Origin: Armatimonadota bacterium | Lineage (GTDB): Bacteria; Armatimonadota; Fimbriimonadia; Fimbriimonadales; Fimbriimonadaceae | DNA: 10,480 bases | Direction: 5' to 3' | Assembly: GCA_003516955.1 (NCBI GenBank) | Contig: DPBN01000346.1 | Coordinates: 1-10,480, forward strand | Part shown: in pieces, positions 6,795 to 10,480 of the stretch | Position numbering within the stretch: position 1 is the stretch's first letter | Layout: every line of letters starts with the position of its first letter | Made by a program: the position numbers and the translations under genes | The notes under the pieces: model-generated | Told to the model about the DNA's origin: nothing | The model's database searches: none | What the model saw: the letters and a program-made list of their open reading frames with translations, nothing else

Positions 6795-8185
6795 GGCTCG
6801 ATCAGCCCCGTGCGCAGTCCGAGCGAGGAGACGAGAAGGCCGTCCGGATCGAAGCGGCGTCTCCAGCCGCGCCATTCCTCCAAGTTCGGGCCGAGCCAGC
6901 GTCGGAGGTCCTCGGGGCGAAGCGTCGAGTCCTTGGCGAGGTAGAACCGACCTCCGGCCTCCAGGACGAGCTCGTTCATCTCGTGGGCGAGCTCCCAAAG
7001 CCTCTCTCGGTTGGAAGGGGTGACCTTGAAGTCCAAGGCGAGAGAGAACCCGTCCACGCCGTGGCTGATCAGGAACGGGTCCGGTCGATGGCGCTTGAGG
7101 ACGCCGAGGAACGACTCGAGCCTCCGCTCCTGCTGCAGGGCGATCTGGTTCTCGAAGACCCAGCGGGCGGTCTCCTTCGGCACGAACGACTGGTACTGGA
7201 TGAATCCGCCCGGCAGGTATGCCCAGCGCCAGTTCGGCACGTAGTCGAGAAGGAACGAGAAGGCCACGAGGCTCTGGTGCTCCGTCTTGCCGTTCCCGAT
7301 CACGGTTCCAAGCCGATACTTGGTGGCGTTCAGCAGACGCATCGCGGCCCGGCGGTTGAGGAGCTTGAGAACTCGCCACACCACGGACTTGGGCACCAGG
7401 CCGAGGATGGTGTCCGGCAGGTCCTGGTGTTCGGCCCGCAGCGTCGCAGGGCTTCCCTCGGCGTACCAGGCGGCGTGGATCAATCCTCTGCCGGCAGACT
7501 TGCCGCGAGCGAAGCAATCGACCCAGCTGACTAGGTAGTCCGCGTCGCCGGCGAACCGCTCGAAGACCTCGAACTGCTGGTCCCAGCTGTCCACCGCTTG
7601 GGCGTAGACCCGCAGGTCTCCAGACGGCACCCGCTTCATGCGCAGCGCCGCCCTCACGATGATCCCGGTCAGACCCGCGCCTCCAACCACCGCGCGGAAC
7701 GCCGCGGAGTCGGGCGTCAGGCGGTGCACCGCGCCGGAGGAGTCCATGACGTCGAGCCACTCCAAGTGCTCTCCGATCGTTCCGGCTCGAAAGGCGTTCT
7801 TGCCGTGGATGTTCATCGCGATGGCGCCGCCGAGCGTAGGGAACATGGTTCCGCTGACGACGGGCGGCCACCAGCCGTCCTGCAGGGTGTATCGCCACAG
7901 GTCGCCGATGGTCACGCCGGCCTCGGCGACCAACAGGCCGGTCGTCGGGTCCCAGCTCAGCACGCGGTTCAGCCGCTCCAGGCCGACGGCGATGGCCTCC
8001 GGCAGGATCGCCGCGTCGCCGTAGCTCCTCCCAGCGCCGCGCAGCAAAACCTTTCGGCTGGTGAGCCGCGCGAGACGGAGAAGCGCCCGGAAGTCGTCCT
8101 CGCAAGTCGGCTGGAACAGATGGGCGTCCGCCGCGGCGGTCATGCCGTAGCCGCAGAGGCGGGCCAGGCGGCCCTCCAGCTTCAA
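6791..8185 (-). CDS. dprE1: DprE1-like FAD-dependent polyprenylphosphoryl-ribose 2'-oxidase
   Basis: This 464-residue flavoprotein has a VAO/PCMH-type FAD domain followed by a substrate domain. Key blocks are LLRGAGRSYGDAA (47-59) and SGTMFPTLGGAIAMNIHGKN (111-130), where H127 matches mycobacterial DprE1 H132. VVGGAGLTG lies at 166-174. Near the end, YLAKDS (415-420) places K418 at the catalytic lysine, and the closing EWRGWRRRFDPDGLL resembles the DprE1 C-terminus. DprE1 oxidises the 2'-hydroxyl of polyprenyl-phosphoryl-ribose to the keto intermediate that DprE2 reduces to the arabinose epimer. The benzothiazinone-targeted cysteine (Mtb C387, in WNICVDF) is alanine here (A383, in FSLALDF). 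The start is TTG at 8185, supported by GGAGG 8 bases upstream and by GYGMTAAADAHLF (12-24) aligning with the DprE1 N-terminus; the next ATG (8143) would remove conserved residues. Other aldonolactone-oxidase-like functions remain possible, but the flanking genes favour DprE1. Confidence 0.82.
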   Translation of the reverse strand: MKLEGRLARLCGYGMTAAADAHLFQPTCEDDFRALLRLARLTSRKVLLRGAGRSYGDAAILPEAIAVGLERLNRVLSWDPTTGLLVAEAGVTIGDLWRYTLQDGWWPPVVSGTMFPTLGGAIAMNIHGKNAFRAGTIGEHLEWLDVMDSSGAVHRLTPDSAAFRAVVGGAGLTGIIVRAALRMKRVPSGDLRVYAQAVDSWDQQFEVFERFAGDADYLVSWVDCFARGKSAGRGLIHAAWYAEGSPATLRAEHQDLPDTILGLVPKSVVWRVLKLLNRRAAMRLLNATKYRLGTVIGNGKTEHQSLVAFSFLLDYVPNWRWAYLPGGFIQYQSFVPKETARWVFENQIALQQERRLESFLGVLKRHRPDPFLISHGVDGFSLALDFKVTPSNRERLWELAHEMNELVLEAGGRFYLAKDSTLRPEDLRRWLGPNLEEWRGWRRRFDPDGLLVSSLGLRTGLIEP

Positions 8186-8910
8186 ACCGGCAACCTCCGG
8201 AACACCGAAGACGGCAGGTTGCGCAGAACGGCGAAGACGAACCGATGGCTGAGGGAGAGGTAGTGCTCGCCCGACACGTGGGCCTTCGCGAGAATCTTCG
8301 CCGCAGCGACCTCCGGATCCATGGCGTTGCGTAGGCTCAGGTGGGCCGTCATTTCGGTGCGCATCGGTCCGGGCTTGAAGGTCGCCACGGAGACGCCTCG
8401 GGCGTACAGCCTGTTCCGGAGCGCCTCGAGGTAGGCGTGCAGAGCGGCCTTGCTCGCGTTATAGGCGGGCTGGCCGCGCCGCCCACGGTCCCCGGCCACG
8501 CTGCCGATGCCGACGATCGCGCCGTGGCCCGCCTGCTGGAAGCGCTCGGCCGCCTGGTTGAGCCAGGCTATCGCGCCGAGCACGTTCACCGCGAAGATGC
8601 GAAGGTCCTTCTCCGTGTTGAACTCCGTTGCTCCGACCGTCGGCATGAAGCCGGCGGAGTAGACGATGAGGTCCAAGCCTCCCGCCATTGTGCAGGCGTC
8701 GGCGAAGGCTCGCGCGGCTTCCTCGGTCCGCGTGACGTCGTGCACCAGGGGCAGGATCCGACCAGGGCTGGAATCGGCGAGCTCCCTCAACCGGTCACCG
8801 CGGCGCGCCACGGCGACCACGGTGGAGCCAGCCTGGGCGAGGTGAAGGGCGATCGCCCGCCCCAAGCCCGACGACGCGCCAACGACGATCGCTCTCTCAT
8901 ACCGCTTCAT
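8182..8910 (-). CDS. dprE2: DprE2-like short-chain dehydrogenase/reductase
   Basis: This 242-residue classical SDR has the cofactor loop GASSGLG (11-17), YSAG (84-87, the usual NNAG position), catalytic S137 in GIGSVAGDRGRRGQ, and Y150-xxx-K154 in YNASKAAL. Its VAGDRGR stretch after the catalytic serine and its C-terminus FAVLRNLPSSVFRRLP (226-241) resemble DprE2, the reductase that finishes epimerisation of polyprenyl-phosphoryl-ribose to arabinose. R36-R37 after the second strand suggests NADPH preference, whereas mycobacterial DprE2 is described as NADH-using. The ATG at 8910 is chosen over a longer frame to 8973 because the Rossmann fold begins there, AGAGG (plus-strand 8916-8920) lies 5 bases upstream, and the codon overlaps the preceding stop as ATGA. 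By sequence alone it could be a generic SDR; its position between the UbiA-type and DprE1-like genes decides the call. Confidence 0.8.
   Translation of the reverse strand: MKRYERAIVVGASSGLGRAIALHLAQAGSTVVAVARRGDRLRELADSSPGRILPLVHDVTRTEEAARAFADACTMAGGLDLIVYSAGFMPTVGATEFNTEKDLRIFAVNVLGAIAWLNQAAERFQQAGHGAIVGIGSVAGDRGRRGQPAYNASKAALHAYLEALRNRLYARGVSVATFKPGPMRTEMTAHLSLRNAMDPEVAAAKILAKAHVSGEHYLSLSHRFVFAVLRNLPSSVFRRLPV
8194..8198 (-). promoter_or_regulatory. Ribosome binding site that fixes the TTG start of the DprE1-like gene
   Basis: On the minus strand GGAGG ends 8 bases before the TTG at 8185-8183. This perfect Shine-Dalgarno at good spacing, inside the end of the SDR gene, supports the TTG as the true start rather than the ATG 14 codons downstream. 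The TTG overlaps the SDR stop as TTGA. Confidence 0.7.
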
Positions 8911-9818
8911 TGCAGCCTCTCGATTCCCAGGGAGGGCACCACGTCCATCATCGCCAGCGCGGCGAGCACGCAAAAGAGCGCTACGGTAGCCACCAGGTGG
9001 CGGTCGCGGATCAGCAGCAGATCAGGCTCCCCGATCCCCTCCGCGCCTTGGAACACCAAGAGCAGGTAGCGCATCACCCCATACGCCACCAAAGGCGCGG
9101 TCAGGAAGAGGCTCGGGTGGTTGCGAGCCGTGTGGCTCTCGATCGCGTAGAGCCCGTAGCAAAGGACCGAGGCGCTGGCCGCAAGCGTCACCAGTCCGTC
9201 CAGAGACTCCTTGGTGTAGGCGGACAGGCTCGGCCTCACGTCGGAACGCTGCTCTCCCAAGGCGTGGAACTCCGCGCGCCGCTTGCCGAAGCTCACCAGA
9301 AGCGCCAGAGCCCCGGTGCAGAGCAGGAGCCAGCCGGACACGGCCACGCCCATCGCCGCGGCGCCGACTGCAGCTCGGAGAACGAAGCCCGAACCCACGG
9401 CGCAGGCGTCGAGCACCGGCACGGCCTTGAGACCGGCGTTGTAGGCCAGCTGGATCCCAGCGTACAGGGCGATGAGCCCAAAGGCGGCCGGTCGTAGCTG
9501 CACCGCCAGGAGGGCGCCGACGACCAGAAGAGCGGAGGCGAACGCGACGGCGAGTCTGGGCGAAACCTCGCCGCTCGGGATCGGCCGGTTCCGCTTTCGC
9601 GGGTGGGCCAGATCCCTCTCCGCGTCGCGCACATCGTTCCAAGCGTAGAACGCCGAGCTGATCAGGCACATCGTGGCGAACGCCGAGACGGATGCCCTCC
9701 ACGCCTCGGGATTCTGAAACGAGCCGGTGAACAGCAGTCCCGCCAACACGAGCAGGTTCTTGGTCCAGTGGTGGGGCCGAGCCAGCCGAACCAACCCGCG
9801 AAGCGACATCAGGAGCAT
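8907..9818 (-). CDS. ubiA: UbiA-family polyprenyl-phosphate 5-phosphoribosyltransferase (DPPR synthase type)
   Basis: This 303-residue integral membrane protein transfers phosphoribose from PRPP to polyprenyl phosphate, the committed step of lipid-linked arabinose synthesis. It opens with RPHHWTKNLLVLAGLLFTG (14-32), typical of DPPR synthases. The first Asp-rich motif is NDVRDAERD (61-69), with HPRKRNRPIPSG (72-83) after it. The second conserved loop is YNAGLKAVPVLDACAVGSGF (126-145), with K131 and D137, and FGKRRAE (177-183) follows. I count about eight or nine hydrophobic segments, roughly at 42-60, 88-107, 110-127, 137-157, 160-177, 208-226, 236-256 and 274-293. The ATG at 9818 has GAGG (plus-strand 9824-9827) 5 bases upstream; an in-frame ATG 3 codons further on is an alternative. 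It heads the operon and is divergent from glmS. Related UbiA prenyltransferases for quinones or haem differ in these loops, so I favour the PRPP-using branch. Confidence 0.85.
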   Translation of the reverse strand: MLLMSLRGLVRLARPHHWTKNLLVLAGLLFTGSFQNPEAWRASVSAFATMCLISSAFYAWNDVRDAERDLAHPRKRNRPIPSGEVSPRLAVAFASALLVVGALLAVQLRPAAFGLIALYAGIQLAYNAGLKAVPVLDACAVGSGFVLRAAVGAAAMGVAVSGWLLLCTGALALLVSFGKRRAEFHALGEQRSDVRPSLSAYTKESLDGLVTLAASASVLCYGLYAIESHTARNHPSLFLTAPLVAYGVMRYLLLVFQGAEGIGEPDLLLIRDRHLVATVALFCVLAALAMMDVVPSLGIERLQ

Positions 9819-9822
9819 TATG

Positions 9823-9839
9823 GCCTCAGCCGAAGAGGC
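9823..9839 (-). promoter_or_regulatory. Small hairpin covering the Shine-Dalgarno of the UbiA-type gene
   Basis: On the minus strand GCCTC (9839-9835), a seven-base loop TTCGGCT, and GAGGC (9827-9823) form a 5-base-pair stem. The GAGG half is the ribosome binding site 5 bases before ATG 9818, and CCTC is its perfect complement. It could limit translation of the first operon gene. Five base pairs in GC-rich DNA may also occur by chance. Confidence 0.25.
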
Positions 9840-9850
9840 TCCGGCGCGGT

Positions 9851-9856
9851 TATCAT
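9851..9856 (+). promoter_or_regulatory. Candidate -10 box for glmS
   Basis: TATCAT matches the TATAAT consensus at five of six positions and ends 8 bases before the glmS ATG at 9865. A start site at normal distance would fall at or just before the start codon, so glmS mRNA may be leaderless. The AAAGG at 9858-9862 is only 2 bases from the ATG, too close for a normal Shine-Dalgarno. No -35 hexamer is evident. Confidence 0.35.
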
Positions 9857-9864
9857 CAAAGGCG

Positions 9865-10480
9865 ATGTGCGGAATCGCCGGATATCTGGGCCCCAGGAAC
9901 GCCGTGAGGACCGTGTTCGAGCAACTGAAGCTGCTCGAATACCGGGGTTATGACAGCGCAGGCATCGCCTACCTGCAGGATGGGGACATCCGGATCGTCA
10001 AGCGCGCCGGCAAGCTCAGCGAGCTGGGCAAGGCGGTGGAGGAGGAGATGCCGGAGGCGAGCCTCGCGATCGCCCACTCCCGATGGGCGACCCACGGGGG
10101 ACCAACGGACGAGAACGCCCACCCGCACTACGACCAGTTCCAGCAGGTGGCGATCATCCACAACGGCATCATCGAGAACTACCAGGCGCTGAAGGAGCAG
10201 ATGATCGCCGAAGGGCATACCTTCCGCTCCCAGACGGACACCGAGGTGGTGGCGCACCTGGTCGGAAAATACTACCGCGGGGACCTGGCTCAGGCCGTGC
10301 GGGACGCCCTTAAGGAGGTGGAGGGCGCATACGCCATCGGGGTGGTCTGTGATCAGGAGCCGGATGTGCTGGTGGCGGCCCGCTGCGGCAGCCCGCTTAT
10401 CGTGGGGCTGGGCGAGGGAGAGAACTTCATCGCAAGCGACGTTCCCGCCATCCTGAACCACACCCGGCGGATCATCTATC
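9865..10480 (+). CDS. glmS: Glutamine-fructose-6-phosphate aminotransferase, N-terminal glutaminase domain (partial)
   Basis: The frame is open from ATG 9865 to the right edge (205 codons plus one base) and codes for the class II glutamine amidotransferase domain of GlmS, which makes glucosamine-6-phosphate from fructose-6-phosphate and glutamine. It starts MCGIAGYLGP, so removal of Met exposes the catalytic cysteine. Then come LEYRGYDSAGIA (24-35), HSRWATHGGPT (71-81, glutamine-binding Arg), HNGIIENYQALK (99-110, oxyanion-hole Asn-Gly), QTDTEVVAHL (123-132, glutamine-binding Asp), EGAYAIGVV (153-161) and AARCGSPLIVG (171-181). The sugar-isomerase domains lie beyond the window; full-length GlmS has about 600 residues. 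PurF or AsnB are excluded by the RGYDSAGIA and HSRWATHG forms. It is divergent from the lipid-arabinose operon with 46 bases between, and no ribozyme precedes it. Confidence 0.96.
   Translation, partial: MCGIAGYLGPRNAVRTVFEQLKLLEYRGYDSAGIAYLQDGDIRIVKRAGKLSELGKAVEEEMPEASLAIAHSRWATHGGPTDENAHPHYDQFQQVAIIHNGIIENYQALKEQMIAEGHTFRSQTDTEVVAHLVGKYYRGDLAQAVRDALKEVEGAYAIGVVCDQEPDVLVAARCGSPLIVGLGEGENFIASDVPAILNHTRRIIY

Larger units (their letters stand above)
5395..9818 (-). other. Five-gene operon: lipid-linked arabinose synthesis plus gluconate-to-pentose module
   Basis: The five minus-strand genes run without any gap. Each junction is a 4-base overlap: ATGA at 8910-8907, TTGA at 8185-8182, ATGA at 6794-6791 and ATGA at 6312-6309. 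This geometry implies one transcript with translational coupling. In order the products are a PRPP:polyprenyl-phosphate phosphoribosyltransferase, a DprE2-like reductase, a DprE1-like oxidase, gluconokinase and 6-phosphogluconate dehydrogenase. That the last two feed pentose to the first enzyme is inferred from the pathway map, not shown by sequence. Confidence 0.8.
9819..9864. promoter_or_regulatory. 46-base divergent intergenic region between the arabinose operon and glmS
   Basis: All start signals for the minus-strand operon and for glmS must lie in these 46 bases or reach into the coding regions. TATCAT (9851-9856, plus) and, on the other strand, GATAAC over the same bases are the only -10-like sequences, so the two promoters may overlap back to back. 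The region is far too short for a glmS ribozyme or riboswitch in front of glmS. No -35 box is clear in either direction. Confidence 0.5.

Noticed and set aside
9819..9864. glmS ribozyme or riboswitch upstream of glmS
   Set aside because: Only 46 bases separate glmS from the divergent gene, too short for the ribozyme core, and none of its sequence is visible.

Overview
The window is GC-rich bacterial chromosomal DNA with tightly packed genes: ten complete or near-complete protein genes plus one cut off at each edge. No gap reaches 300 bases; the largest are two 42-base gaps (1405-1446 and 2518-2559) and a 46-base divergent gap (9819-9864). I see no tRNA, rRNA, insertion sequence, CRISPR array or phage gene. 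The protein set (a ChbG/YdjC-like deacetylase next to a Gfo/Idh/MocA oxidoreductase, a split MetH, a NamZ/DUF1343 muramidase and a DprE1/DprE2-type operon) fits a free-living, envelope-rich bacterium. My guess is Armatimonadota (Fimbriimonadia-like), but this rests on recalled protein resemblance only and is weak.

Left half, + strand (1-5404). The order is the C-terminus of a probable carbohydrate deacetylase, a Gfo/Idh/MocA oxidoreductase 9 bases behind it, an Old Yellow Enzyme family flavin oxidoreductase, the cobalamin-binding plus reactivation half of methionine synthase standing alone as a 548-residue protein, and a NamZ-type exo-beta-N-acetylmuramidase. The first two look like a sugar-catabolic pair. 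The other three have no obvious shared pathway.

Right half, - strand (9818 down to 5395). Five genes form one operon in which every junction is a 4-base stop/start overlap. In transcription order they are a UbiA-family polyprenyl-phosphate phosphoribosyltransferase (DPPR synthase type), a DprE2-like short-chain reductase, a DprE1-like FAD oxidase, gluconokinase and a short-form 6-phosphogluconate dehydrogenase. The first three match the route to polyprenyl-phosphoryl-D-arabinose, the arabinofuranose donor best known from mycobacterial cell walls. The last two convert gluconate to ribulose-5-phosphate, the pentose precursor of PRPP that the first enzyme consumes. The operon therefore reads as a pentose-supply module welded to a lipid-linked arabinose module. 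The phosphatase step, the arabinosyltransferases and a flippase are not in the window.

The operon diverges from glmS (9865 to the right edge), which supplies glucosamine-6-phosphate for UDP-GlcNAc, and converges with namZ at a 10-base tail-to-tail overlap. The right half and namZ are thus mostly about envelope sugar supply and recycling. Genes inside the - operon mostly carry clear Shine-Dalgarno sequences. Several + strand genes instead have a GGTA/TANNNT-like element only 6-11 bases before the start codon, which suggests short-leader or leaderless transcripts.
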